DNA of 39,276 bases from the NCBI GenBank assembly GCA_016235455.1, contig JACRKZ010000016.1, forward strand, positions 1 through 39,276. The letters are read 5' to 3'. Every line of letters begins with the position of its first letter. Within the stretch, counting starts at the first letter, position 1. The translations under genes and the position numbers were made by a program. The notes under the pieces are model-generated. The model ran no database searches, had not been told where the DNA came from, and saw only the letters and a program-made list of their open reading frames with translations. Shown here one piece after another: positions 25,716 to 35,749 of the stretch. This DNA is from Armatimonadota bacterium (GTDB taxonomy: Bacteria > Armatimonadota > UBA10988).

Positions 25716-27476
25716 TCAGCGCTCGATGGCCGCGCGACGTCGCTGTGCGGCACGAACACGCGTCAGATCGTATTTGGCCGAGCGGTCGAACAGGTAGATA
25801 CCATTCTGCTCCTGGAAGACATCGGTGAGCTGTGTGTAGCAGTAGCCGAACATGTGAACATCGTCCAGCAGCGCCGCCACCAGGCCCTCGAAGCGCGTGT
25901 AGAACTCCTCCAGGCTCTTGGGCCGCTCGCCATAGCCCCAGGAGTCCTCGCCTTCCTTGGCCGCCGGGTTCCACCAGATGCCGCCGAACTCGCTGACGAA
26001 GTACGGCTGGCCCTGATAGGGCAGTGACCAGGGCTTGTCCTCGGGTCCGTTCACATACGGCTTGTCCTCGGCCAAGCCCGCGTGGCGCTGGGCGAACGTC
26101 TCGGGGTTCTGGTCGTAGTCGTGCGAGTCGTAGATGTCCGTGCAGCCCATGCGATGGCTGTAGCCCGAGGTGTCCAGCACCGGGCGCGTGCCGTCGATCA
26201 GCTTGGCGGCGTGCCACATGGCCTTGGTCAGATCGTCGAGCCCCTGGATGCCGTCGGTAATCGACTGCGCCGTCTCATTAAGCCCGCACCAGCCAACGAT
26301 GCTCGGGTGCGACTGGTCGCGCTGCAGTTCCTCGATCCACTCGCCCACATAGGCGGCCGAGGGATTGTTGCGATCGACGCCCCAGTCGGGGAACTCGCCC
26401 CACACCAGGTAGCCCAGCTTGTCAGCCCAGAACAGGAAGCGCTCCTCGAAGATCTTCTGGTGCAGGCGCGCGCCATTGAAGCCCGCGGCGATGGACAGCA
26501 GGATGTCGTTCTTCAGGGCCTCGTCGCTGGGCGCGGTGAGGATGCCGTCGGCATAGTAGCCCTGGTCGAGCACCAGTCGCTGGAAGACCGGCTGGCCGTT
26601 GAGCAGGACCGCCTTGCCGCGGATGGCCACCGAGCGCAGACCGGCGTAGCTCAGCACGCGATCCACGATCTGGCCGTCCTCGTCCTCGAGTTCGATGGTC
26701 AGGCCATAGAGGAACGGATCGGCGGGACCCCACAGGCGGCGCTTGTCGGCGGGCACCGGCAGGTCGAGCATCGGCGCCATGTCGCCGACGACCACTTCGG
26801 CGCTGGCCACGATGCCTTCTTCATAGAGCAGCACCGCGCGGACCTTCATGCCCGCGCGCGCGCCGGTCAGCGGCTGGGTCAGGCGGAACACGCTGTTGGG
26901 CACGTCAGGCACGATCCTGGGTCGCCCGAGCGAGGACTTGGCCACCGGCTCCAGCCACACGCTCTGCCAGATACCCGTGGTACGAGTGTAGTGGCAGCCG
27001 TGGTTGTCATAGAGCGACGACTGTTTGCCCAACGGCTTGGGCGTGCGGTGGTTGTCGCGGGCGCGCACGACGATGGTCGCCGTCTCGCCTGGCGCGGCCG
27101 CGCCGTCCAGGTCGCAGGTGAACGGCACGCCGCCGCCGCGATGCCTCGCGACCTCCTTGCCGTTGACCCAGACCGTGGCGTCGTAGTCGACCGCCTGGAA
27201 GTGAAGCAGCACTTTCCGGCCCGCCCAGGCGGCGGGCAGCGCCACCTCGCGGCGGTACCAGACCGCACTGAGGAAGTCGACATGGCCGTGGCCGGACAGC
27301 GTCGACTCCGGGCAGAAGGGCACGGTGATGCTGCTATTGAGTTCCCGGCCCAACAGCCCGCGCTCGCGGCCGGTGTCGGCGTGGTCGAACTCGAACTGCC
27401 AGGTGCCGTTGAGGCACAGCCAATCGCTGCGCACCATCTGCGGTCGTGGGTACTCGGCTCGCGGCTGGTCGGACAT
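25716..27476 (-). CDS. Glycoside hydrolase family 2 (beta-galactosidase/glucuronidase-like)
   Basis: The start at 27476 has AGAGGAG about seven bases upstream; the longer frame to 27623 lacks a site. The 586-residue protein has a jelly-roll sugar-binding domain (about 1-178, ending 'RTTGIWQSVWLEPV'), an Ig-like sandwich (about 180-285) and a TIM barrel (about 287-586). The acid/base Glu is in 'WCGLNET' (E401) and the nucleophile Glu in 'YFVSEFGG' (E496), both typical of GH2. No signal peptide is seen, so it is probably cytoplasmic and acts on imported oligosaccharides. It lies downstream of the GH141-like gene on the same strand. The exact sugar cannot be assigned. Confidence 0.9.
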   Translation of the reverse strand: MSDQPRAEYPRPQMVRSDWLCLNGTWQFEFDHADTGRERGLLGRELNSSITVPFCPESTLSGHGHVDFLSAVWYRREVALPAAWAGRKVLLHFQAVDYDATVWVNGKEVARHRGGGVPFTCDLDGAAAPGETATIVVRARDNHRTPKPLGKQSSLYDNHGCHYTRTTGIWQSVWLEPVAKSSLGRPRIVPDVPNSVFRLTQPLTGARAGMKVRAVLLYEEGIVASAEVVVGDMAPMLDLPVPADKRRLWGPADPFLYGLTIELEDEDGQIVDRVLSYAGLRSVAIRGKAVLLNGQPVFQRLVLDQGYYADGILTAPSDEALKNDILLSIAAGFNGARLHQKIFEERFLFWADKLGYLVWGEFPDWGVDRNNPSAAYVGEWIEELQRDQSHPSIVGWCGLNETAQSITDGIQGLDDLTKAMWHAAKLIDGTRPVLDTSGYSHRMGCTDIYDSHDYDQNPETFAQRHAGLAEDKPYVNGPEDKPWSLPYQGQPYFVSEFGGIWWNPAAKEGEDSWGYGERPKSLEEFYTRFEGLVAALLDDVHMFGYCYTQLTDVFQEQNGIYLFDRSAKYDLTRVRAAQRRRAAIER

Positions 27477-27588
27477 GCTGGGGCTCCTCTGTTGGTTGAC
27501 GATAAGGTAATCGGTTGGGCCGCGCTCGGCCATGACAAAAAGCGTTGCGCCCTTGCCCAAGCGGTTTGTGCTCTGGCGCGCTGACGCG

Positions 27589-29613
27589 TCAGTCGCGTGC
27601 CTCCTTGGGCCGTGGGCCGACATCGCTCAAGTCGATGGGTTCGAAGCCCAGCGCCCACAGCGGCGACTCGGGCGCAGGCGTGAAGTCACCGCCACGTGGG
27701 TCGGCCAGCCGCGGATCGGCCACCACCGAATGGCGATCCACGCCGAGCGCCTGCCAGCCGGCCAGGTCGAGCTGGCCGCCCTTGGCGACGAAGCGCGGCT
27801 CACCGGCCAGATCCCAGTACAGGTTCAGCTCCGCGCAGTGGTTACGGCCCTGGGCGGCCACATCGTAGCCGGCGGTCATCATCGGCGTGCCGTCGGCGAG
27901 GAACAGGTTGCGCTCGAAGGTCAGAGCCATGGCGTCGGGGGTGGCCCGGCTATGGGCCACCACGGCCTCGGCGCCGAAGGCGAAGATGTTGTTGCGCACC
28001 GTGTTCTCGCGCCCGTAGTGCTGGTGGAAGACCTGGCTGTCGGTGCCGTAGCAGATGTTGTTCTCAATGACCAGGTGCGAACTGCCCTCGTCGGGGTAGA
28101 TGGCCCAGCCGCCGTAGTTGTGTCGCCGGACGTCGTGGATCAGATTGCCGCGCAACACCGTGCCCGGCTGTACGCCCAGGGTGTAGATGCCGCCCATGTC
28201 GCTGAGCAGGCCTTGGCCCAGGTCGTGGATGTGGTTCTTCTCGATCCGGTTGTCGCGGGCCACGTTCTCGTGGTAGCCCCATTCCCAACCGACCGAGATG
28301 CCCGTGTAGTACAGGTCGGCGATCTCGTTGTGGCTCAGCACGTTGGCTGCGGCGTGGCGGCAGAGGATGCCGCAGGCGCTGTGGAACACGCGTCCCGCGC
28401 CGACGATGCGATTGTCGGTGATGCGGCACTGCCCAGTGCGGCGCGCGTGCGGCTCGCGCCAGTCCGCGCCGCTGATCTTCACGCCGCCGGCGCCCAGGTC
28501 GGTCAGCTCACAACCCACCACGCGGATGCCCCGGCAGCCGTCGGCGATGTCCAGCGCGTAGCCGCCGGTGTGGCGGATGGTGCAGTCTTCGAACGAGATG
28601 TGTGCGCAGCCCTCGAGCGAGATGGCGCCGGGCGCCTTGAACGCGCCCTGGTAGGAGTTGGCGTTCAGGCCGCCGTGGCGCACGTCCGGCTCGTCCCACG
28701 GCTGGTCCCAGTCGGTGTGCTCGAAGGTCAGGCCCTCGAAGCGGAACCACTCCACGAGGTGGCCGGTGTCGGGACTGCCCTCGAAGCGTAGCAGCTGTGT
28801 GGTGACCGGCACGTCGACGGTGGTGTTCTCGGGGGTCTGCCCCGGCTCGGGCAGGTACCAGAGCTGCCCCGAGTAGCGGTCCAGGTACCACTCGCCCGGC
28901 TCGGTGGTGGCCTCCAGCACGTTCTCCACGTAATAGCGCGCCCAGCGGTCGGTGAAGTCGTCGCGCAGGCTGAACGTGGTCCGTATCGGGAAGCTGACCA
29001 TGCGGCTGGTCGGGTCGTAGGCGGAGATGGGCAGATGCTCCTCGATCCAGTAGTGCAGCAGCACGACGGTCACGTCGCCCAGGTTGTGCCAGTAGTCGAG
29101 ATCGCCAGTCGCGGCGACGAAATGGTCGTTGCCGGCGAACAGCTCGGCGTTGGCCGGCGTGCCGGGCGCGGCCTCGATGCGGAAGAAGCCTTGCTTGGGG
29201 AACCGCGTGCGGACGCGCCGCTGGCCGTTGACGAACAGGCTGCGGAAGAACAGCTTGCCGTCGGCCACCTCAGGCAGGTCGACCACCCAGGCCGGCTGGC
29301 CGTTGAGCGTGTCCTCGCGCCAGCCTGTGATGCGGCGTGAGCCGCAGAGCACAGGATGCTCGTTGGGGTAGGCGGCGAAGGTCACCGGACATGTATCGGC
29401 CGGCGTGATGACCAGCGGTTCGGCCAACGGGTAGCGCCCGTCGCGCAGCCACACGGTCACCGGTTCCGACAGGCGGGCCTCGGCCTTGAGCCGGCGCAGT
29501 CGGGCCAGGACACCGGGCAGGCTGGCCAGGGGGCCGTCGGTGCCCTCGGCGTTGGGTTCGGGCAGGCGGCCGGGCCAGGTGTCGCGGCCCAGCGCGGAGA
29601 CGAACAACTCCAT
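27589..29613 (-). CDS. Right-handed beta-helix glycoside hydrolase, GH141-like
   Basis: The start at 29613 follows CCGGAGGA by five to seven bases; the longer frame upstream runs through the divergent SDR gene and is rejected. The 674 residues begin 'MELFVSALGRDTWPG' and 'VTVWLRDGRYPL', the start pattern of GH141-type and related beta-helix enzymes. Many 'RNNIF', 'LVIENNICYG', 'ENVARDNRIEKNHIHDLG' turns of a parallel beta-helix then follow. GH141 includes alpha-L-fucosidase and xylanase activities. No signal peptide is visible. Assignment to GH141 is by pattern memory; it could be another beta-helix family. It lies next to GH2, which suggests joint breakdown of one glycan. Confidence 0.7.
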   Translation of the reverse strand: MELFVSALGRDTWPGRLPEPNAEGTDGPLASLPGVLARLRRLKAEARLSEPVTVWLRDGRYPLAEPLVITPADTCPVTFAAYPNEHPVLCGSRRITGWREDTLNGQPAWVVDLPEVADGKLFFRSLFVNGQRRVRTRFPKQGFFRIEAAPGTPANAELFAGNDHFVAATGDLDYWHNLGDVTVVLLHYWIEEHLPISAYDPTSRMVSFPIRTTFSLRDDFTDRWARYYVENVLEATTEPGEWYLDRYSGQLWYLPEPGQTPENTTVDVPVTTQLLRFEGSPDTGHLVEWFRFEGLTFEHTDWDQPWDEPDVRHGGLNANSYQGAFKAPGAISLEGCAHISFEDCTIRHTGGYALDIADGCRGIRVVGCELTDLGAGGVKISGADWREPHARRTGQCRITDNRIVGAGRVFHSACGILCRHAAANVLSHNEIADLYYTGISVGWEWGYHENVARDNRIEKNHIHDLGQGLLSDMGGIYTLGVQPGTVLRGNLIHDVRRHNYGGWAIYPDEGSSHLVIENNICYGTDSQVFHQHYGRENTVRNNIFAFGAEAVVAHSRATPDAMALTFERNLFLADGTPMMTAGYDVAAQGRNHCAELNLYWDLAGEPRFVAKGGQLDLAGWQALGVDRHSVVADPRLADPRGGDFTPAPESPLWALGFEPIDLSDVGPRPKEARD

Positions 29614-29663
29614 CGGCGTCCTCCGGATTCGCCTGGCTGCTTCGACCCAGGCCACGCGACACC

Positions 29664-29672
29664 TGCTATCAT
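29664..29672 (+). promoter_or_regulatory. Extended -10-like element before the SDR gene
   Basis: TGC-TATCAT lies 31 bases before the ATG at 29695, the same spacing as the similar TGCTATCCT element before the nagB-like gene. No clear -35 is visible. It lies in the 81-base gap between two divergent genes. Confidence 0.4.
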
Positions 29673-29694
29673 CGCACGCCGGAAGGGCAGACTC

Positions 29695-30714
29695 ATGCGC
29701 GTGCTGATCGTTGGCGGTTCGGGGCTCATCAGCCAGTACATCACCCGGCAGTTGCTCGAGCGCGGCGACGAGGTGGTCTGGTTCAACCGCGGCCAGTCGC
29801 GCTGCGCGGTGGACCTGCCGGCGCAGCCCCGGACTCTCGTTGGCGACCGTCACAACGAGTCGGAGTTCGAGGCTGCGGTGCGCGGCAATGGACCCTGGGA
29901 CGCCGTGATCGACATGATCGGCTACCAGCCGGCCGAAGTCGCCAGCCTGCTGCGCGCGGTCGAGGGAGTCGCCGCTCACCTCGTGTTTTGCAGCACGGTG
30001 GACGTCTACGCCAAGCCGTACCCCATATTGCCCGTGCGCGAGGACTCGCCGCTGGGCCCGAGCAACCCCTACAGCGCCGGCAAGATCGCCAGCGAGGCGC
30101 TGGTCACCGCCGCCCACGACGCCGGCCGCATCGCGGCGACCATCCTGCGCCCGGCGCACACCTATGGCGAAGGCCGCTCGTTCTTCGGCAGCTACATGAA
30201 TGGTGGCCTGTATCTGGATCGGCTACGCCGCGGCAAGCCCATCCTGGTCCACGGCGACGGGCAGTCGTTGTGGACCGCCTGCCATGGCGACGATGTGGCG
30301 CGGGCGTTTGTGGGTGCGTTGGACAATCCACTGGCGCGCGGCCGGGCCTACCATGTCACCGCCGAGGAATGGCTGACCTGGAACCGCTACCACGAACTGG
30401 CTGCCGAGGCGCTCGGCGCGCCGGCCCCGACGCTGGTGCATGTGCCCAGCACGCTTCTGGCCCGACTCAATCCGGGCCGCTGCGGGATCTGTCTGGAGAA
30501 CTTCCAGTTCGACAACATCTTCGACAACGGCGCCGCCAAAGCGGATCTCGGCTTTCGCTACACCATCTCGTTCGTCGAGGGCGTGGCCCGCATTGCCGCC
30601 TGGCTGGAAGCGCACGGCGGCCTGCCGGACAGCGACGGTGACACCGGCGAGGACCGGCTCATCGACGCATGGCGCGCCAGTTGCGACCGGTTGGCCGCCG
30701 AGCTGGCTGACTAG
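29695..30714 (+). CDS. NAD-dependent epimerase/dehydratase (extended SDR)
   Basis: The ATG follows GGAAGGG. The 339-residue protein starts with an NAD(P)-binding 'VLIVGGSGLISQYITRQLL'. It has 'FCSTVDVYA' and the catalytic 'NPYSAGKIASEAL' (YxxxK), then 'ILRPAHTYGEG', a pattern shared with nucleotide-sugar epimerases and related reductases. The substrate is not known. It is divergent from the GH141-like gene. Its stop overlaps the LacI gene's stop within a shared CTAG (30711-30714), so the two converge without any gap. The longer open frame to 29356 overlaps the GH141 gene and is not used. Confidence 0.87.
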   Translation: MRVLIVGGSGLISQYITRQLLERGDEVVWFNRGQSRCAVDLPAQPRTLVGDRHNESEFEAAVRGNGPWDAVIDMIGYQPAEVASLLRAVEGVAAHLVFCSTVDVYAKPYPILPVREDSPLGPSNPYSAGKIASEALVTAAHDAGRIAATILRPAHTYGEGRSFFGSYMNGGLYLDRLRRGKPILVHGDGQSLWTACHGDDVARAFVGALDNPLARGRAYHVTAEEWLTWNRYHELAAEALGAPAPTLVHVPSTLLARLNPGRCGICLENFQFDNIFDNGAAKADLGFRYTISFVEGVARIAAWLEAHGGLPDSDGDTGEDRLIDAWRASCDRLAAELAD

Positions 30715-31787
30715 CGCTTGGGTGCGGGGCCCGTGCTGGCGCGCACGATGAGTTCCGACGCGGGCCGCTCCACCAGGCCCGAAGCCTGCTCGGGCGTGAG
30801 TTGACCCTCGGCGAGGGCCAGCGCCATGGTGGCGGACCGCTCGCCCACCTGCCACAGGTTGCCGGTGACCACCGTCAACGGCGGCACGGCATACTCCGCA
30901 TAGAAATCATCGAAGCTGAGCACCGAGACATCCTCGGGGATGCGCAGGCCGGCGGCGCGCAATGCCGCACAGGCACCCAGCGCGGCCCGCTCGGAGTAGA
31001 CCACCAACGCCGTGCCCGGCAGACCGTTGGCCAGTCGGCGCGCGATCTGCTCCCGCGCCGCTTCGATGGCCGGCGCGACGTCAGCCTGGCTGGCCAGGTT
31101 GTCGACGGCCACCGGCCAGGTGGTGACTTCGAGCCCAAGCGCGCGGCTCTGGGCCATGACGCCCTCGGATCGGGGCAGGTCGTTGACCGCGCCGTTCTCG
31201 GTGAGCGGCACCCAGACGATGCGGCGGTGGCCCAGTTCGGCCAGGTGCGTCATGGCCGAGCGCAGGCCGGGCGCCATGTCGGCGGCCACGCACGGATGGT
31301 TGCCCACGAACGAGGAGTCGCAGTAGACGATCGGCGCGTCGACCGCTTCGAGTTCCGGGATGTACTCGGCATACATGACCAGAGGGACGATGAGCGCGTC
31401 CAGACGCCGCTGCAACAAGTGCGCGATACCGCGCTGCAGCTCATCCTGGGAGCGGTCGGGCCCGACGACGATCAGGTCCTGGTTGGCGCCACGCAACTGC
31501 GTCTGCACCCCGCTGAAGATCCGCGACCAGTACTGGCTGCCGTGGTCGCGTTTGAGTTCGGCGCGCGACACCAGGCCGATGCAGTTGGAGCGGCCGCTCT
31601 GCAGCGCCCGGGCCATGTAGTTGGGCGTGTAGCCCATCTCCTGGGCGATGGCCCAGACTCGCTTCTGCGTCTCTTCGCTGACGGCAGCGGTGCCGCGGGC
31701 GCCGTTGAGGGTCTTGGAGACCGCGGTGACCGAGCATCCCGCGCGCTCGGCAATCTGCTTAAGCGTCACCCCGCGCTGTCTGGCCAT
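30711..31787 (-). CDS. LacI-family transcriptional regulator
   Basis: The ATG at 31787 follows AGGTGG; an ATG at 31802 lacks a site. The 358-residue protein has the LacI helix-turn-helix and hinge 'VTLKQIAERAGCSVTAVSKTLNG' and 'ALQSGRSNCIGLV', then a periplasmic-binding-type sugar domain with 'EDVSVLSFDDF'. It probably controls the neighbouring SDR, GH141-like and GH2 genes and is released by a sugar. Its own promoter carries a near-perfect dyad at the predicted start (31801-31814), suggesting autoregulation. Confidence 0.93.
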   Translation of the reverse strand: MARQRGVTLKQIAERAGCSVTAVSKTLNGARGTAAVSEETQKRVWAIAQEMGYTPNYMARALQSGRSNCIGLVSRAELKRDHGSQYWSRIFSGVQTQLRGANQDLIVVGPDRSQDELQRGIAHLLQRRLDALIVPLVMYAEYIPELEAVDAPIVYCDSSFVGNHPCVAADMAPGLRSAMTHLAELGHRRIVWVPLTENGAVNDLPRSEGVMAQSRALGLEVTTWPVAVDNLASQADVAPAIEAAREQIARRLANGLPGTALVVYSERAALGACAALRAAGLRIPEDVSVLSFDDFYAEYAVPPLTVVTGNLWQVGERSATMALALAEGQLTPEQASGLVERPASELIVRASTGPAPKR

Positions 31788-31800
31788 GGAACCACCTGTC

Positions 31801-31814
31801 ATCCCTATAGTGAT
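31801..31814 (-). promoter_or_regulatory. Near-palindromic operator at the LacI gene start site
   Basis: ATCaCTATAGgGAT is palindromic except for one base pair. It covers the predicted transcription start, between the -10 (31824-31829) and the ribosome-binding site, a usual place for a LacI-family autorepressor operator. No copy was seen by eye in the gap between the SDR and GH141-like genes. Confidence 0.5.
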
Positions 31815-31823
31815 ATGCGCGCG

Positions 31824-31853
31824 AGTCTACAGCATGATCCGCGTGGCTGGCAA
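31824..31853 (-). promoter_or_regulatory. Sigma-70 promoter of the LacI gene
   Basis: On the minus strand TTGCCA (31853-31848) and TAGACT (31829-31824) are 18 bases apart. The leader to the ATG at 31787 is about 30 nt. Confidence 0.6.
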
Positions 31854-31970
31854 TCGCGACCGACCCCAACGGTCGGCCGCGCGGTGGACGCAGGCGTGGC
31901 ACGCGAACGCCGGCGGCCGGGGAGCGCCCTGCTTGCACGGCCCACGTCCAAAAACGCGGGCGCAACAGGG

Positions 31971-31999
31971 TTGACACTAAATCGGGTCGGTGCTAACTT
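31971..31999 (+). promoter_or_regulatory. Sigma-70 promoter of the tRNA-Leu/tRNA-Gly transcript
   Basis: TTGACA (31971-31976) and TAACTT (31994-31999) are 17 bases apart, with TGC just before the -10. The predicted start near 32006 is about 14 bases before tRNA-Leu. It may also serve tig-clpP downstream. Confidence 0.8.
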
Positions 32000-32019
32000 A
32001 CTGGCCAAGCGCGAATGCC

Positions 32020-32101
32020 GGGCGAGTGGCGAAATCGGTATACGCGCATGACTTAGGATCATGTGGGGAAACCCGTGCGGGTTCGAGTCCCGCCTCGCCC
32101 A
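32020..32101 (+). tRNA. tRNA-Leu (anticodon TAG)
   Basis: The acceptor stem GGGCGAG (32020-32026) pairs with CTCGCCC (32094-32100), with discriminator A at 32101. The anticodon stem CATGA/TCATG encloses loop CTTAGGA with TAG at 32054-32056. A long class II variable arm and the T arm GCGGGTTCGAGTCCCGC are clear. CCA is not encoded. Confidence 0.97.
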
Positions 32102-32134
32102 ATATGGACTAGGTCGCACCTGAATAGGTCGCAT

Positions 32135-32207
32135 GCGGGAGTAGCTCAGTTGGTAGAGCATCTGCTTGCCATGCAGAAGGTCGCGGGTTCGAGCCCCGTC
32201 TCCCGCT
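32135..32207 (+). tRNA. tRNA-Gly (anticodon GCC)
   Basis: The acceptor stem GCGGGAG (32135-32141) pairs with CTCCCGC (32200-32206), with discriminator T. The D arm GCTCAGTTGGTAGAGC is intact. The anticodon stem TCTGC/GCAGA encloses TTGCCAT, with GCC at 32068+100, i.e. 32168-32170. CCA is not encoded. It follows tRNA-Leu by 33 bases and is probably co-transcribed. Confidence 0.97.
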
Positions 32208-32357
32208 TTTCGGTTTCAGCCGGCACTGCCGTGAATTATCTAGCTCTCCTCGCAGCGAACGCCAGGGCGACTTCCTGATGGTCTCTCGGCACTTGTTGCC
32301 GCCATCGTCGTTCTGCGTCTGCTGGTGAGGCGGCGGTCGGTGATGAAGGAGAGGACC

Positions 32358-33737
32358 GTGGAGGTTCGCTACACGCGTGACAGTGCCGGCATGGCAACCC
32401 TCGAGATCGACGTCGACGCGGAGCGCGTCGATGCCCTTTACCAGCGTGCGGTCAAGGATTTGCGCCGCCACGTCAACCTGCCCGGCTTCCGCCCGGGCCG
32501 AGTGCCGGCCAAGATGGTCGAGTCCATCATTGGGCGCGACCGCATCGCCGACTACGCTCGGGACCTGTGCAAGGAGCAGCTCTACCCGGAGGCGCTCGAC
32601 CAGGTGCCGACGCTGGTGGCGCTGGACGAACCTGAGGTGGAGTTGGAAGACTTCGCGCCCGGCACCGGGGCCAAGCTGATCGCCAAGGTCAAGTCGGCCG
32701 AGGTCAGCCTGGGTGACTACCAGGGCATGGCCGTCGAGCGCTTCCGCGTCGACGTGACGACGGAAGAGGCGCAGGCCGAGCTGGACCGCCAGTACCGGCA
32801 GTACGCCGAGTACGCCGACGCCGACCATGAGGATGTGCGTGATGGTGACGTCGCGGTGTTCACACTGCGCATCATCCGTGACGGCATTCTGGTCGACGAG
32901 TGGACCGAGCAGGAGCCCGTGCGGCTCAACGTCGGTGCCAACCAGCTGCAGCCCAATATCGACGCCAACCTCATCGGCCTCATGGTCGGTCAGGACAGTG
33001 TGTTCGACGTCACCTATCCCGCCGACTACGGCAACGAAGACCTCGCCGGCCAGACCGTCGAGTTTGCCGTCAGCGTCATCGCCGTGCAGTCGCGCGAGGG
33101 CATGACCGAGTGGGCCGCCAAGGCTGGCTTCGAGTCCGTCGAGGACGCCATCGGGGCGGTGCGCACGTCCATCGTGTCGCAGCGCGCCGAGCGCTTCCGG
33201 CTGCGCAGCCGCGAGGACGCGGTGCTCAAGCTGATCGAGTCGGCGACCATCGACTATCCGCGCTCCGAGGTTGACGCGGCGGTGATGGAAGAGATCGAGA
33301 CTCTCGAAGAGGAAATGCGCGAGCGCGGCACCGCCGACGATGAGATCGACGCGGCCGTCGAGGCGCAGACCGCGGGCATCCGCGAGCGCGTCGAGTACGA
33401 GCGGCGCCGCGAAGTGGCGCTGCGGGCGCTGGCCCAGGCTGAGAAGATCGAACTTGACCGCGAGGACATCGCGCGTGAGATCAGCATGATGTCGACGCTC
33501 AACCGCGTCGAGCCGCGGCTGATGATGCGCCGCCTCGAGGAAGAGGGTATGCTGGGTGAAGTGGCCCGCAATGCCCGGCTCCGCAAGGCGGCCGAGTGGT
33601 TGGTGGCCCAGGCCCAGGTGACCGAGGTTGACCCGCCGGCAGCCGATGCCGCGGTCGCGCCTGAGCCCGTCGCCACCGCGCCCATCGTCGACGATGAGCC
33701 CGAAGTGGCCGAGCCGGAGGACGAACCATGCCCCTAG
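32358..33737 (+). CDS. tig: Trigger factor (ribosome-associated chaperone and prolyl isomerase)
   Basis: The GTG at 32358 is preferred over the upstream GTG (32325) and ATG (32343) because AAGGAG lies about six bases before it and the protein then starts like other trigger factors ('MEVRYT'). The 459-residue protein has the ribosome-docking signature '[10 protein letters not shown]' (41-50), an FKBP-type PPIase middle domain with '[10 protein letters not shown]' and '[16 protein letters not shown]', and a helical C-terminal chaperone domain with an acidic tail. It binds near the ribosome exit tunnel. Its end overlaps clpP by ten bases, the common tig-clpP-clpX order. Confidence 0.93.
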   Translation: MEVRYTRDSAGMATLEIDVDAERVDALYQRAVKDLRRHVNLPGFRPGRVPAKMVESIIGRDRIADYARDLCKEQLYPEALDQVPTLVALDEPEVELEDFAPGTGAKLIAKVKSAEVSLGDYQGMAVERFRVDVTTEEAQAELDRQYRQYAEYADADHEDVRDGDVAVFTLRIIRDGILVDEWTEQEPVRLNVGANQLQPNIDANLIGLMVGQDSVFDVTYPADYGNEDLAGQTVEFAVSVIAVQSREGMTEWAAKAGFESVEDAIGAVRTSIVSQRAERFRLRSREDAVLKLIESATIDYPRSEVDAAVMEEIETLEEEMRERGTADDEIDAAVEAQTAGIRERVEYERRREVALRALAQAEKIELDREDIAREISMMSTLNRVEPRLMMRRLEEEGMLGEVARNARLRKAAEWLVAQAQVTEVDPPAADAAVAPEPVATAPIVDDEPEVAEPEDEPCP

Positions 33738-34321
33738 TTCCCATGGTCGTGGAGCAGACGCCGCGCGGCGAGCGCTCCTATGACATCTATTCGCGCCTGC
33801 TTCAGGACCGGATCATCTTTCTGGGCACGCCGATTGACGACTACATCGCCAATCTGGTCATCGCGCAGTTGCTGTTCCTGGCCAAGGAAGACCCCAGCCG
33901 CGACATCGATATGTACATCAACAGCCCCGGCGGCGGCATCTACGCCGGGTTGGCGATCTACGACACGATGCAGCACATCAAGCCCGACGTGGCCACCATC
34001 TGCACGGGTCTCGCGGCCAGCATGGGCAGCTTCCTGCTCGCCGCCGGCGCGCCTGGCAAGCGCTCGGCGCTGCCGCACTCGCGCATCATGATCCATCAGC
34101 CCAGCGGCGGGTTCTACGGCCAGGCCACCGACATCCAGATCCAGGCCGAAGAGATCCTGCGGCTCAAGAGCGATATCAACCGCCTGTACTCGCACCACAC
34201 CGGTGCCCCGGCGGAGAAGGTCGAGCGCGACCTGGAGCGTGACTACTTCATGTCCGCCGAGGAAGCTCGCGCCTATGGCCTCATCGACGAGGTGCTCGGC
34301 GGCGACACCGCGGTTGCCTGA
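33728..34321 (+). CDS. clpP: ATP-dependent Clp protease proteolytic subunit
   Basis: The 197-residue serine peptidase forms the tetradecameric chamber. The catalytic triad is visible as S98 in 'GLAASMGSF', H123 in '[11 protein letters not shown]' and D172 in '[11 protein letters not shown]'. '[17 protein letters not shown]' forms the strand and oxyanion region. The ATG lies inside the end of tig (10-base overlap), so translation is probably coupled. No long propeptide is present. Confidence 0.97.
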   Translation: MPLVPMVVEQTPRGERSYDIYSRLLQDRIIFLGTPIDDYIANLVIAQLLFLAKEDPSRDIDMYINSPGGGIYAGLAIYDTMQHIKPDVATICTGLAASMGSFLLAAGAPGKRSALPHSRIMIHQPSGGFYGQATDIQIQAEEILRLKSDINRLYSHHTGAPAEKVERDLERDYFMSAEEARAYGLIDEVLGGDTAVA

Positions 34322-34393
34322 CACCGCTCTCGGACTCGCCGAGTTAACGCAACTTTCGGCGTCTGATGGCGTACAGTAGTAGGAAGTGGCCCG

Positions 34394-34421
34394 CGCGGCC
34401 GGCGACTGTTTGCCGGCCGCG
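34394..34421 (+). terminator. Hairpin between clpP and clpX
   Basis: A 10-bp stem (CGCGGCCGGC / GCCGGCCGCG) with an 8-nt loop lies in the 132-base gap. It could end or attenuate the tig-clpP transcript before clpX. Only TTG follows, so read-through is likely. Confidence 0.45.
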
Positions 34422-34453
34422 TTGCCATCATGGTTGAGTGACGGGAGATCGCG

Positions 34454-35728
<1,275 letters not shown>

Positions 35729-35749
35729 ACGGGCCGGAGGATACGACGG

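Noticed and set aside
26082..28791. Long plus-strand frames opposite GH2 and the beta-helix gene
   Set aside because: They are antisense to genes with clear catalytic motifs and show no start signals.
29614..30159. N-terminal extension of the beta-helix gene
   Set aside because: It would run antisense through the SDR gene, and the ATG at 29613 has a strong CCGGAGGA site.
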